This document shows, piece by piece, positions 37,379-50,360 of a stretch of 64,000 nucleotides of DNA. How positions within the stretch are numbered: position 1 is the first letter of the stretch; each line of letters begins with the position of its first letter. The stretch spans positions 1,829,509-1,893,508 of the forward strand of contig NC_052357.1 of the NCBI RefSeq assembly GCF_009727055.1, written 5' to 3'. The notes under the pieces were generated by a model. That model was not told where the DNA came from, did not search any database, and saw only the letters and a list, made by a program, of their open reading frames with translations. The position numbers and the translations under genes were made by a program. Origin of the DNA: Benincasa hispida. Taxonomy: Eukaryota; Streptophyta; Magnoliopsida; Cucurbitales; Cucurbitaceae.

Positions 37379-39008
37379 AGATAAATTATACCACCACAGA
37401 GAAAGAACTCCTGGCTGTGATTTTTGCGTTGGAGAAATTCAAGGCATATCTGTTGGGAACCAAGGTACTCATTCACACTGATCACTCGGCAATCAAATAT
37501 TTAATGACAAAGAAGGACGCAAAGCCAAGGTTGATCAGATAGGCTCTCCTCCTTCAAGAATTTGATATCAAGATAATTGATCGGAAGGGGACAGAGAATC
37601 AAGTTGCGGATCACTTGTCCATACTGGAAAATCCCGAGGTTGACCTCAATGAATTTGAGGTGAGTATCGTGTTCCCGGATGAGCAGTTGTTCCACATAGA
37701 AGAATTTCCCTGATATGCGAACATTGTTAATTATTTGGTTTGTGAACAATTTCCTGAAGATTACATCTACCATCAACAGAAGAAGCTCAAACATGAATGC
37801 AAACATTATTATTGTGATGAGTCAAATCTGTATAAAAGAGGTGCAGACCAAATCATTCGATTATGCGTACCAAATGTTGCTCAACAATGCATATTGTCAC
37901 AATGCCACGACTCACCATATGGTGGGCACTTTGAAGGGCAATGCATTGCGGCCAAAATTTTGCAAAGTGGATTCTTTTGGCCTTCATTATTCAAAGATGC
38001 GGTTGACTACGCAATGAAATGTGATCGGTGTCAACGCACAGACAACATTTCATGGAAGAACGCAATGCCAATGAACACTATCTTGGAGCTGGAATTATTC
38101 GACGTATGGGGGATTGATTTTATGGGGCCATTGCCTCATTCGCATGGCAAGCACTATATTTAATTGGTCGTCGATTATGTCTCCAAGTGGGTAGAGGCAA
38201 TAGTATGCGCTGTAAATGATGCAGCGGTAGTGTCCCAGTTCCTCAAGAGAAATATTTTCACTCGTTTTGACATTTCCCATGCCATCATAAGTGATGAAGG
38301 ATCACACTTTGTCAATCACAATATCAAGGAGCTGCTGCGCAAGTACAATATCCTTCACCAAGTGGCCACTGCATACCATCCGTAAACGAATGGCCAAGCT
38401 GAAGTATACAATCGAGAAATTAAGTTGATACTTTAGAAGGTAGTAAAACCTTCGCGGAAAGATTGGGCAATGAAGCTTGATGATGCGTTGTGGGCATACC
38501 GGACCGCATTTAAAACACCAATAGGCATGTCCCCTTATGCGTTAGTATTTGGCAAGGCGTGTCATTTGCCTTTGGAGTTGGAGTATAAAGCATTGTGGGC
38601 GGTCAAGAAGCTTAATTTTGATTTGAAGAAGGCAGGGGAAGCACGAAAAATGTAGTTGGTCGAGCTAGAAGAATGGAGGATCAACGCATATGAAAATGCA
38701 AAGATTTATAAGGAGCGCACCAAGCGCTGGCATGACAAATGCATATGCGCTAGAAACCTCCAAGTCGGGCAAAAGGTCTTACTCTTCAATTCAAGATTGC
38801 GGCTCTTCCCGAGAAAATTAAAATCACGCTGGTCCGGTCCCTTCATCATCAAAGAAATATTTCCACATGGTGCGGTGGAACTGATCACCAAGGATGGCAG
38901 TCAAACATTTAAAGTTAATGGACAACGGATCAAGGCATATTGCGGAGGAGATTTTCAACCAAAAACAGACTCCGCAAAGTTGAAAAATCCGGACTACCCT
39001 CTTACATG
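37379..39008 (+). pseudogene. Ty3/gypsy Athila-like pol: RNase H and integrase (broken)
   Basis: A single frame runs from mid-RNase H (T-T-E-K-E-L-L-A-V, then V-A-D-H-L-S) through an integrase. The integrase has a zinc finger (H...H near 37910-37930, C-D-R-C near 38025), core D in W-G-I-D-F-M-G-P, second D in D-E-G-S-H-F, and T-N-G-Q-A-E-V-Y-N-R-E with the glutamate. A C-terminal R-W-S-G-P-F segment ends at TGA 39007-39009. In-frame stops lie at 37540, 37711, 38161, 38384, 38433 and 38653. Two replace tryptophan and at least two replace glutamine. Protease, reverse transcriptase and gag are absent on the 5' side, cut at the LTR junction. The element cannot make pol. Confidence 0.92.
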
Positions 39009-40272
39009 ACTCTTGAACTCTTATCCCTTCGTCACTTTACTTTTATCTAAGCTATCGGTATCTTACTCATTTTTCTTTCTAAAAAAAATTGTTATTTTAT
39101 TTTAAAATCATTTGACCCTCTCTTTGTTTGTTTACAATGATTAAGGCACAGGATTGTGGAGATATTACAAAACGAAGCAAATGATCTCATTCCATCACCG
39201 TAATCCACAGAAGCAAAAATGGCCGCAAGGATGGATGCATCAATACTCAATGCGGGCAACAACGCTAAATTTGGGGGTGTACTCTTCCTTATCTTTATTT
39301 CAAATTTTGCGCTATCACATTGCATTTTACTTTTCAAAGTTTTATCACCACATTCTCCTTGATTACCGCAATCATTTAACAAGTAGATAAATTTAGTAGT
39401 TTACCGCATTTTGTTTCTTTGCCAAGTATGATTTCAATGATGAAAAATATGCTTCTATCTCTTTCGTATATATTAGAGTCAACTTAGTCTTAAGATAGTC
39501 ACCTTATGAAATATTTCTAAAAGTTAGGGGTTTGCTAGCTTTCTTTCAAACTCTCTTTACAATGCATTATATGATCATCGCATGACTTATTTTAATCTTT
39601 TGGCAATGAGGACATTGACGTATTTTAAATTTGGGGGTGGGGTATTTGTTTCCGACCTTGCTTCTTTCTATAAAAAAATTGAGAATAACAACTCCACTGT
39701 CAGCGCAATGGGAAAGCCATGTTGATAAGAGTTAAGTTTTGAAAGGCACTTACTCATAGTTGGATGTCCGCGTGACACACGTGAGGGAAAGCCAAAACGA
39801 AAGTAAGTCACCAAGATCAACACATAAATCAATGACCGCAATTCCACTGCCAAATCGATATAAGTTTAGTCTGAGAAAGAGTGCATTGCTCGTAGTTGGA
39901 TGTCCGCATGACACACGTGGGGGCAAGCCAAAATGAAGGCAAGGCACTCGGATCAGCGTAATGTTAGAAAAAATAGAAAAAGAAAATTTTTATACAAGGA
40001 TAAATCATTTGACATCCCGGTGGAAAATTTTCTTTTTGAAATAAATCATGCGATGTTCCAGAATTCAGTAAAGTCCTTTTGAAAGTTAAGTTTACAGTCC
40101 CTAGGTCTTAGAAATATTTTAGGAAAAGACTTGAATAAGACTTAAGGAAATTCCGGTATATAGGATTTGAACGAAGTATTCTTGAGAAATCTAGGAAAGA
40201 AATTTGTGGTTGACTCGCTAAAGGAATCTTTAGCTTATGATTGAGGACAAGCATTGTTTAAATTTGAGGGTA
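39009..40272 (+). mobile_element. Athila-like 3' non-coding region with polypurine tract
   Basis: AAATTTGGGGGTG-like tracts occur at about 39268 and 39628, and AAATTTGAGGGTA lies at 40260-40272 next to the LTR. The last is the polypurine tract. A block at about 39700-39790 is repeated at 39840-39925 (GTTGGATGTCCGC, GACACACGTG). No envelope-like frame was recognised. Confidence 0.65.
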
Positions 40273-41824
40273 TGATAACGGGCAGAAATGCACGTTATCA
40301 TAGCATTAAGTTCTTAAACAATGTTGGATTGCGTTGATGAAATATATTAAATTACGTCCATTAAGCATAAATTCTATAATATTGCGGTCGCATACGTCCA
40401 TGCATTAGAACAGTTGATCTTTATATTTTTGTGCAGAATATGTATTAACGCAATGTAAAGATTGCGATCATAGGAATTCATTGGTCGAGCATAACTTCAC
40501 CGCAAGGCTTTGCGTAGATCATGCTCGCATACATCCACCCGAGAAGGATCACCGCAACTTTGTCAGTGCAACATGGTAGGCGCATCTGGTTGAAAGGATA
40601 ATTAAGAGTGATGGGACAGAAAGCCAATGACAGTCGGATCTAAATTAAGTTGACAGTCGATAACGGTCACGAAGTACATTCAGCTTTATCGATGACAATT
40701 ATCCGGCGCATCAGTCAGGAATTAAAGTTGTCCCATCTGTACAACCAGAAGAGAGAAACCGTCTTTCACCATGGAAGCTCTATAAATACCAAGTGCATTC
40801 TTCAGAAGAGTGGTTCACGACTTTTACAATCTTTTGTTCCATAAGTTCACGCCTCAGTCCATAGTTTTCTTTCATTTTAAGGCGGACGCGAGGAAGAAAG
40901 TTGTGCCGATAGAACGTTCCGGTAAGCTTGGGAAAGCGTCGGAAGCTCCAAGACAAAGAGAGGGTTGACGCCTACAAAAGTAGGAACATCTTTAGATCAG
41001 AATAGAGATTCAGTGTAAAAAGCCTCGGTCAGCAAGGAATTGCTATCGGGCTCTCTACCTTTACTTTCCATTGACATTTTGTACTCAACTCATTTATAAG
41101 AATGTAATTTCTTTCTCTACATCTGTTCACTCTCTGTTGTTCATGCATGAGTAGCTAAATTAGTTGAATGGGTTGAGAAGCATTTAGCTAGCACAACTAG
41201 GGAATCTTCATTCTTTGCGATTATCTTGTTTATGTATGCTTCATTCGTCCATTAGAGATACTTGGGAGGGTAGTCTAAAGACATGATCTAGACTTGGGAA
41301 GGTCAGGTTAGAATCTAGGTTTGGAAGAACCAGATTAGAACGCATAAACGAGAGATAGGCACTTAGGAATGAGCACTACTTGTTATTAACACATCACATG
41401 CATCTTAGCGATAAGATATAATTGTATGCGGTCACCTTGCTTTCATGCATTTTGCATCAACGCATAGGACAAGAGTAAAGACTTAGGGATAAACTCTATG
41501 GACATTTTGCATTCAACACATGCACCCTAGACTTAAGAGCATCGCATTTACATTGGAAAATGACTTGCTGTGCATGGTTGTAACATGATCGCATAGTCTG
41601 ACGCATTCCTGAGTAACGCTAGTTAAAGATCTTCTCAACCCGTTCATCGCATACTCATTGCATCTATCAACGCAACTGTCTTTCTCAAATCCGCCGCCTT
41701 TATTTATTTCTTTTTCATCAACGCAACAACACACTCAACACTTTATTTATTTACTTGGTTACCACAAAGTTTTCATAAAAATTACCAACGCAATCTATTT
41801 TCACAAGTCCCTGTATTCGACCAT
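40273..41824 (+). mobile_element. Athila-like 3' LTR, 3' end missing
   Basis: It opens TGATAACGGGCAGAAATG and is collinear with the LTR at 54737-56371 through AGTTGACAGTCGATAACGGT, a promoter-like CTATAAATACC at about 40781, and TTCACAAGTCCCTG. It breaks off near 41824 in GTATTCGACCATTCTC, some 70-80 bp short of the end seen in the other copy. Copia A-type LTR sequence follows. Confidence 0.85.
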
Positions 41825-43138
41825 TCTCTTGGCCCAAGAAGTGTTCATACATAGTTGGACTATGTTGTATTGTTCATTAGAAGAATCAGTGGTATTTAAG
41901 GAGTGAGATGTAACTACATGGAGAAAACGGTAAATTGGCCCAGCTGTACTTACGAGCATCTGTGAAGGGTCATCATACTTATGATTGGTTATATCCTATG
42001 GACATAAAAATATATCTGTGGTAAGAAGAGTTCAGCTGTTGGCTTTTGTAGAATCATTGACAGTTAACGGATGGTGGATCTCGTGGCTAAAGAGTTTAGT
42101 CAGCTATTCACGCACCGTTGGAACTTCGAGACACAGGTACACTAGGTCACCTAGGTAGCTTGGATAAAGTCGAGAACCAGTGTTTGGGTTAATTTAAATT
42201 GTTCAAATTGACAAAAGAAAGTTCAATTATATATGATATAATTGGACTGGTTAATTATATATGATATAATTGGCTAAATGTATGAGATACATTATTTAGG
42301 AGGAAATTAGATATAAATATGATTTATATCAAGTAGAGGAGAAAATACTATAGTAGATATATGAAATCAAACTATAGGATATAAATATAATATGATTATA
42401 TTTATTAATTAAATTAATTGATTAATTATTTGATAATTCATGAATTTATCCACATTCGGATGTGGGAAGTGGGTTGCGTAGGTTATGGTAGCTGACGGAT
42501 TAAAAAATGAAAATCGTTTTCATTTTTCACAATCGTGCATTCGTATTATCGCGCGCCCAAAAGAATCCGTGAAAGCTATCGTGAGAGCCTATACGATAGA
42601 AGCTCGTCTGTCTAAACGATCGTCTGCCTCACGTTTTCTCTTAACGATCGTATACATTTTTCCTAAACGATCGTTCAGTCTTTCCTACACGATCGTGTAG
42701 CTCTACTATACGATAAGCATTTCCGTTATACTATAGCAAAGTTTCATCTCCCACTTGCTTATCGTCTACACGACGCGTTCTCCTCCGTCCTCTACCAAAC
42801 TCACCAAAGCCCACTCTTTGGGTTTTTGACGCCGAGGATACCCGGGTTTCTTTTATAGTGGTGTCGTCCCCGCTGAATTGTTCGTGTACGTTCTGATCGT
42901 GCTGTTGCAGTCGACATACTCGCCAAGTGCTGGTAGATCCGTTGGAAGTTTTCTGTTGTTTAGGGTTCAGACGTTCGAAGAGTGTCTTCATCTGGTATAA
43001 ACCCTTTCCTTATTAATTATTGTGTTCTAAGCATGTCGATAATTAGGTTTCTATGCATAACTGTTTGTGTGGAGTGTATATCTTTTGTGTTTTGGTCACT
43101 GTGAAATCGGAGCGATCTAAACCCGTTGAGATCCTTCA
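41825..43138 (+). mobile_element. Copia A-type LTR, 5'-truncated
   Basis: Matches 1011-2332 of the copia A LTR throughout, including TTCATTAGA, the AT-rich TTCAATTATATATGATATAA and the ACGATCG motif run. It ends in ATCCTTCA like that copy. About 730 bp of the LTR start is missing. Its 3' end abuts minus-strand copia B reverse transcriptase, so the sharp right edge is probably the original insertion site. Confidence 0.85.
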
Positions 43139-45415
43139 GTCTTGACGTCTATTTTTCATATTTCATAATCATAAAATGTGGCTATAGACAGGAGAATCCT
43201 GATAGGCTTGAGCATGACAACAGGTGATAAAGTTTCCTCATAGTCAACTTCCTCAACCTGGGTATAACCCTTTGCCACGAATCTAGCCCTAAAGGTTTGC
43301 ACCTTTCCATCTACATCTCTCTTTCGCTTATAGATCCACTTACACCCAATAGGTCTTACCCATCAGGTGGATCAACAAGCTCCCAGACGTTATTAAAGTA
43401 CATAGATTCCATTTCCTGGTTCATAGCTTTAACTCATTCATCTTTGTCAACATCCTCCATTGCTTTCTTAAAAGACAACAGATCCTCGACCCCATCATTC
43501 GTAATGACATTGTGGGTTTCAGTCAAACCCATGTAGCGATTCGGTGGGTTCATAACCCTCCCACTATGTCGAGGCAGTCTCAACTCTTGAGCTGGTTGAC
43601 TAGATGTACCGATCTCAACAACTCTTGTTGAACCCTCAGCAATCTCAGTCTCACTAAAGATCTCACACAAAACAAACTTACTTCGTGGCTTATGATCCCT
43701 CATGTGGTCTTCTTCCGAGAAGATAGAATTTGTAGAAACAAATACTTTGTTCTCACTTGGATCTTAGAAGTATCCACCCTCTCGTTTCCGTAGGGTAGCC
43801 TACAAAAGGCAAACCTTTGAACGCGGTTCCAACTTCTTTGGGTTAGTCACTAGCACATGTGTCGGACAACCCCAAATCCTGAAATGGCGTAAACTACCTT
43901 TACGGCCTCTCCACAACTCAAAAGGTGTTTCAGAAACACTTTTTGAGGGAACGTTGTTCAGAATATAACATGCAGTCTCCACTGCAAAACCCCAAAACGA
44001 GTCTGGAAGATGAGCATAACTCATCATAGATCGAACCATGTCCAACAAGATTATGTTTCTCCTTTCTGATATACCATTCTGCTGAGGTGTACAAGAGCCG
44101 AGAGTTGGGACACAATCCCATGTTCTATCATATAGTTCTGGAATTGGAGGTCCATATACTCTCTACCATGATCAGATCGTAGTGTTTTTATCTTCTTACC
44201 TAACAAGTTTTCAACTTCAGCCTTATACTTCTTGAACTTGTCAAAGGCTGCAGACTTACGTTGCATTAGGTAGAGATACCCGAATCTTGAATAATCATCT
44301 ATGAAAGAGATGAAATATTTATACCCACCCCAAGCTCTAACATTTATCGGACCACGGAGGTCTAAATGTATAAGCTCCAATACTTTCTTGGCTCTGTAAC
44401 CTTTTCCAATAAAAGGTCGTTTGGTCATCTTGCCTTCGAGGCATGATTCACATACCGACAAGAAGTTTTCTTCTAAACTCGTTAGAAGTCCACTTTTCAT
44501 CAACTTTTCAATCCTATTGAGGTTGATATGACCTAACCTCAGATGCCAAAGATGGGCGTTTTCCTTAGGAGAAACCTTTGGTTTTTTAGCTGTTGTCATA
44601 CTGAACATTTCAGTATTAAACAAGGCTTTTATGACTAACGACCTTAGTACATATAAGTTATTTTCCATTGAACCATAACCAATCTTCATTCCATTCTTGA
44701 AAATAAACACTTTATTCTCAGAAAAAAGTGACGGTATAGCCTTGTTCAATGAGACAAGAAATCGAGATTAAGTTCCTTTTAATATGAGGAACTACAAAAA
44801 CACTATCCAGTAACAAATAACGTTTCTTGTCAACAAATAACTTCAGCCTGCCTATAGCAACAACTGAAACAACCTCATGAGTACCGACTTGTAGAGTCAT
44901 CTCTCAATGTGGCAACGGTTGCCAGGAATTAAATCCTTGGTAAGAAGAACTGACATGATTGGTAGCACTTGAATCAAGGATCCAGGCAGAATCATCATTT
45001 TCTACCAAACACGTCTCCAAAACTAATAAATCAGATTTACTGTCTTTCCTCTTTTGGAGAGTAGTGGGATCAGTGTTAGAACAACTGACACTACTGGTTT
45101 TGTCATCCATCCCTTTATGCTCGAAAAGTAAAAACTAACTCAAACAAATCTTGTAGTGAGTCCATGATCTCACGTGCAATGATCATGTTCTCAACCCTTT
45201 TGGCCAAAACAACAAGTATGTTAGCCAAAAAGTGAAGTCGGGCCAACGAATTAGCCTTCATCCACACCTCATATACATTGTGAACAATTCGCAATGCATC
45301 AAGGGTCGGGACTTGAGGACACTTCTCAACCATAACAAATACGAGGTCGTTTGCCACAAAATATGTTTCACACGATTCTTTCCACTATAAGTAGGTCATA
45401 TTAAAAGCACTAAAT
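43139..45415 (-). pseudogene. Ty1/copia B gag-pol fragment (minus strand)
   Basis: Reading leftward from 45415: middle of Gag (A-R-E-I-M-D-S-L-Q near 45170), then directly protease. Protease shows A-W-I-L-D-S-S-A-T-N-H-V near 44970, where the family normally has D-S-G-A. GAG-pre-integrase follows (H-L-W-H-L-R-L-G-H-I-N near 44540) and the integrase zinc pair (C-E-S-C). The integrase core is I-D-D-Y-S-R near 44290 and R-S-D-H-G-R-E-Y near 44170. The start of reverse transcriptase follows (F-V-A-K-G-Y-T-Q near 43285) and is cut at 43139. Several frameshifts and stops break it. The Gag C-terminus with its zinc knuckle, roughly 180 codons, is missing between 45115 and 45110. This is TNT1-like copia of uncertain lineage. 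Confidence 0.92.
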
Positions 45416-46699
45416 GGAAATACTAACGAATTACTGAAAAGAAAAAACACATTGACCTACGTTAGGTTTTATGCAAATACCCGTTGTAAAACAAAACAAC
45501 ATCCAATAAGATTTTAGCAAAACTAATATGAACCCTGTGTGACATCTAGTTTCGCAATGACGCTTCAAAGGTTTAGAACAAAAGTCGTAGAAGGAAGGAC
45601 AATTATCCCTCCTCTGAATTGAGAAGTTCTCAACCAATCATTAATACTAGAACAACTTTTGCTCCTATAATGACTAGCCATCATTGATTTGGCCAAGAGA
45701 TCTTTAACTTACTTAACAATCTTCCGTAAGTGTAACCCGCCATTTTAGGCCTAGAGATCCGTCCCAAAAAGCCAATCTGAAGGGAAAAAATCCGATTGGG
45801 GCAAAACCTAAAGTGGCCCTAACAAAACAACATCCAATAAGGTTTTAGCAAAACTAATATGAACCCCGTGTGATATCTAGTTTCACAATGACGCTTCAAA
45901 GGTTTAAGATAAAAGTTGTCGAAGGGAGGTCAATTATCCCTCCTCTGAATTGAGAAGTTCTCAACGAGTCATTAATACTAGAACAACTCTTGCTTCTATA
46001 ACGACTAGCCATCATTGATTTGGCCAAGAGATCATTAATTTACTTAACAATCTCCCATAAGTGTGACCCGCCATTTTAGGCCCTAAAGATCCATCCCAAA
46101 AAGCCAATCTGAAGGGAAAAAATATGATTGGGGTAAAACCTAAAGTAGCTCTATCCATTTCTAAAGTTCACCTTCATTTTAACCAACTGCACAAAACCTA
46201 TCCAAAGAAGGACGCTCCCAGTGCGCCATGAGGGAGTATAGAATGATCTCACGGTGTGAACTAATGACAGAGACCATAAGGCGTGTTGACACACACCCTT
46301 CACCCACTTACTATAAACACTCTCTCCATTCACCTTGATATTGACTCATGCAAACACCATCTGAAGGGGGATGCTCTCAGACACCACGAGGCTAAGCATG
46401 AATCTCACGGTGTGAACATACAGGGAGAAACGTGAGTGGAATCATAGACATATCAGATACATCTCTTCCTCCCATTGAGTATTTTATAACCTAGGGTTTA
46501 GCTTACTTAGAAAAAACAAGGCTAAGGATTTTAACTAAGTGACTTTTAGGTTTTCTCAAGAGTAACTTTTACCTTGGATATTTAAATAATTTTTTATCAT
46601 CATCCATTAAACTCTTTAACGGAATCTTTGACCAAATTGTCGCATGCTTGTTGAAAATCTATCTAATTCACCTTTCCAGGTAGGTTTTCAGGTAAGGGT
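45416..46699 (-). mobile_element. Copia B 5' leader with repeats
   Basis: Non-coding region between Gag and the LTR, containing the 331-bp tandem duplication listed separately. Two related blocks, at about 46220-46320 and 46370-46430, share CTCACGGTGTGAAC. No primer-binding site could be found with confidence, so the LTR boundary is uncertain. Confidence 0.5.
45491..46152. repeat. Tandem duplication, two units of about 331 bp
   Basis: Units 45491-45821 and 45822-46152 both start with ACAAAACAACATCCAATAAG. Both contain GTTCTCAACNA(A/G)TCATTAATAC-type text and end near AAACCTAAAGTGGCCCT. Identity looks about 90 percent by eye. Confidence 0.9.
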
Positions 46700-48316
46700 G
46701 TTACGTTTCCGTCAACTTAAGAACTCCAGCCTAGCCAGAACCCACCTTAGACAAACGGTCCCTTATAGATAAATTCATCGTCTAGCTCATCGCTTAACTG
46801 CGTGTCTGTTGCCTACAAACACTACACGATCATTTAGCTCGCTCCAAGTTGTCGCTTAGTAATCCTATTTACTTGACAACTCCCATGAAATTATTTTCCG
46901 AGAGAGAAAAAACTCAAACTCAATTTTTTCAACATTTCTAAAATTAGGAAAATAATTTTCCTTTTATCTCACGGTTACCATGAAACTACCAATAACCTCC
47001 CACTTAATTGGTTATTAGAAAAAAAAAAAGAATTAATTATCCAATAATTAATATTATTATAAATATAAATGATAACCAACTTATCATACTATATTTATAA
47101 CCTATAGTCTTAATATTTCATCTCATGAAATATATAAACCATATCTCTTTTTCTTTTCCATGGTACTTTTATATATCATTTACATTAATCCTCCACTAGT
47201 TGTATTTCATACATCATACAATCATATCATATATAATCGAATTACCTCTTGTCAATTTGAACATTTCAAATCTACACCAAGAACTGATCCTTAACTGAAT
47301 CCATTGAGCTACCAAAGGAACTTTATGAACTTATAGCTCGAAGCCCCAACGGTATGTGAATAACTGACTAAACTCTTTAGTCACGAGACCATCCGTTAAC
47401 TGCCAAGCACTCCACTAAAGACCAACAGCTGAACTCTTCTTACCACAGATATATTATGTGTCCATCTTAACCAATCAGCAATGCGACAACCCTTCACAGA
47501 TCGCTCGTAAGTACAGCTGGGCCAATAACCGTTATGGCCCTGTAGTTACATCTAACTCCTTAAGTATCACTGATCCCTCTAATGAACATAAGTCATAGTC
47601 CTACTATGACTGAGTCCTTTCTTCCAAAAAGAAGTCATGGCCACTATGTTCAAGCCTCGGAATCAACTCTTAAGGGAACAAAATCTCTACTTATCCCTGC
47701 TTCGGGAAATGAGTGAATTCCATCTTGTGGATTGAGTTCCCAGCTCCTAGCTCAGAAAAGTCCCAAAAAGGTAGGCATGTTGAGTTGGAAATCTGGCAAG
47801 TCTCACCCATACTAATCAAAGGACCGCCCTCAAAGGCAGGAGTTCCTAAAAATTCAGGATTAGGTCGTGTCACCTATGGTTGTTTAGGTGAGATGTAAGA
47901 CTCTAGTATCAACGACGTTATATATAGAGTTTAGACATCTCGTGGTCGGCCTTATATAAACTCTTTGTATAGGACACCCTCGCTCGCACGTCTCCACATG
48001 AATGGTCAGGATCTACCATCTGTAGTAGTTTACAATACTTGCAAATCTTATAAAAGTGGGTCATATTCGTAGTGTCACCAGGATCAAGTATCCCACCTTA
48101 ATCCTTATACTACAGACCTATTTAGGTTATCACTTAAGGCATGATTCACTTGTATATCACATATACATGCTTAAGTTCACATAAGATAACCATGGAGCTT
48201 TGTTTATTGGATATGAGTAAATGCCAGAATGAAATAATATTTATTTTATTCATCAAACAATGTGTTATCATTACAAACAACGAGACTCCGGGAGAATTAG
48301 GATACCAATCCCAACA
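46700..48316 (-). mobile_element. Copia B 5' LTR (inner boundary approximate)
   Basis: On the minus strand it opens TGTTGGGATTGGTATCC at 48316. The middle (47500-47900) is clearly related to the copia A LTR, with CAGCTGGGCCAAT, ACTCCTTAAGTATCACTG and CACAAGATGGAATTCACT; the rest is diverged. Motifs of ACGAT type appear at 46760-46860. The inner end near 46700 is not fixed. Confidence 0.7.
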
Positions 48317-49005
48317 AAATAATATATATATACATATATATATATATATTATAATATATGTATTTATATATAATATATAGTGATATAATTTTTTTTTAAC
48401 AAAAGTGAGAGGGAGTTATGTAACTCCCTCCCCTTAAAATCTCACAATAACCATTGTGAGTGGGGCAGTTGTAGATGAATCGTCTTCCTCTCCCAAAAAA
48501 TGCAGAAGGTCTCTGAGTTTTTTTAGGATCTGCTCTCTCCAGTTTTCTCAAAAAGAAGAAGAAGAAAAAAAAGATATCTTCCTCTCAAATATTTTTCTCT
48601 CTCCCAAAAATTTATCAGAGAAGCCCACAACTTTCTCTATAATTCTCAACCCCTAAGGAGAATACATAAGGTTCTTTTGTGGTGGTGTCCACATTGGGTG
48701 TTTTTTTTTTTTTTTTTTTTTTGGTTAATCAAAGAAGAATTTGTGATCCTTGTTGTAGAGGATTTCATGAAGATTTCATTATCTTCATAAGTTAGTATGG
48801 CTAGACCTTATTATTCTTTTCTTCTCCTTTGTTAAGCATGTTGTAAATTTGTATAGAATGCATTATATCTTCTGGAATTTTAATTCACTTTGTAAATTTG
48901 AAAATTGGGACATGAACCCGCTTTCGCTTCGGATTTCACGGTCCCTTCAGATGGACGGATGGCTACTTCAGGGGAGGATCAGTTGGTTATTTGTTCGATG
49001 GGAGG
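48317..49005 (+). mobile_element. LTR-like remnant
   Basis: A TA microsatellite (48320-48380) and a leader-like pyrimidine-rich stretch precede CTTTCGCTTCGGATTTCACG and an end in GGTCCCTTCA (48958). This recalls the ends of copia LTRs in the window. A T run lies at 48701-48722. A second LTR-like start (TTAGGAATATGACTAAAGTC, CCACATTGG) is at about 49010. Confidence 0.4.
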
Positions 49006-49439
49006 ATTATTAGGAATATGACTAAAGTCCCACATTGGTTAGATAAGATCATAGGTACATAGGTGTATATATATTTGAATTCAATTTATTGAAAATCTTT
49101 ATTGAGCATGTCTAATATCTTGAGAATAAAAAATGAAGACTGATGATTTATGGTTGTCATATGATTTACCAACTTATGAAGAGACATTATGAATTAAACA
49201 TGGATCTTCAATTTCGGAAGGAAACAAACTAGTTAAATTTAAATCACAAACTAGTTAAATTTAAATCAATCTTAAAATATTTTGATACATATTCTCATAT
49301 GATCAAAATATTTGAAATAACCACTATAAACCCTTGATAACATTTGTATAATACATCGCATGGATGTAAAGAAGTATTTACTCAAGTAGTTTGAGTTGAT
49401 CATGTGAATATTTATTAATATCCTTTGATACATGTGTTT
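49006..49439. other. Unassigned stretch between LTR remnant and copia C pol
   Basis: Short direct repeats (AACTAGTTAAATTTAAATCA twice at about 49228-49268; TTTACTCAAGT twice) occur. No domain was recognised. Confidence 0.4.
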
Positions 49440-50360
49440 ACTCAAGTTTATTTGAGCTGATTATGTGATTATCCGTTTGCATGTTGATGATGTATTGATC
49501 TTTGATACAAATATAGATGTAAGTAACAATATTAAGTTATTTATGTCCTCACAATTTGAAATGAAAGATTTAGGTGAGGATGATGTGATACTTGGTATTA
49601 GAATAAGGAAAACTGAAAATAGATTTCTTTATATCAATCACACATTGAAAAATGAGGTTTGATTGTTTTGACGATGCTTCTATACGAACGCCTTATGATG
49701 CTAGTATGAATCTTAAGAAAAATAAGGAAGAGAGTGTTTCTTGATATGAATATGTAAAGATTATAGGAAATGCTATGTCTTTTTTAACTATAATTGATCG
49801 ATGATTAAAGATCATTTGGTTGCTATTCGTCATTTATTAAGGTATCTTAATGGTATAATAGATTATTGTTTGCATTTTAATATTTTTCTACCATACTAGA
49901 AGGGTAGTGTATGCAAATTGGGTAACTTAAAATGATGAAGTAAGCTTCACTAGTGGATGTATTCTTATTGGGTAGAGAAACTATTTCATGGAAGTCTACA
50001 AAACATACTTGTATAGCAAGGTTCGCCATGGAGTCTGAATTTATTGCTCTAGAATTAGTAGGACAAAAGGATGAATGGTTTAGAAGCTTACTAGGAGATG
50101 CACCATTGAGGGGCATTAGTACTAATCTCTTTGCACTATGATTCACAAACTGCCATAGGAATTGTCAAAAATAGTGTGTATGATGGCAAAAGGAGGCATA
50201 TACACCTCAGGCATGGAGCTGTGAAACAATTACTGAAAGGAAGATTATTTCATTGTAAGGTTTGAGAGGAATTTTGCATATCCTCTCACTAAAGGCTTAA
50301 CAAGGAGAGTAATTCTAGAATTTTCAACAAGTATGGGACTCAAACCATTATAGTGGTCGA
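49440..50360 (+). pseudogene. Copia C reverse transcriptase/RNase H end (broken)
   Basis: RT C-terminal motifs appear first: L-H-V-D-D-V-L-I-F near 49480 and F-E-M-K-D-L-G-E near 49560. RNase H follows: W-K-S-T-K-H-T near 49995, D-S-Q-T-A-I-G near 50145, K-R-R-H-I near 50190 and P-L-T-K-G-L near 50285. The last segment is M-G-L-K-P-L near 50335. Frameshifts separate the segments and stops interrupt them. No gag, protease or integrase of this element was found, because the left part is replaced by the nest. Confidence 0.85.
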
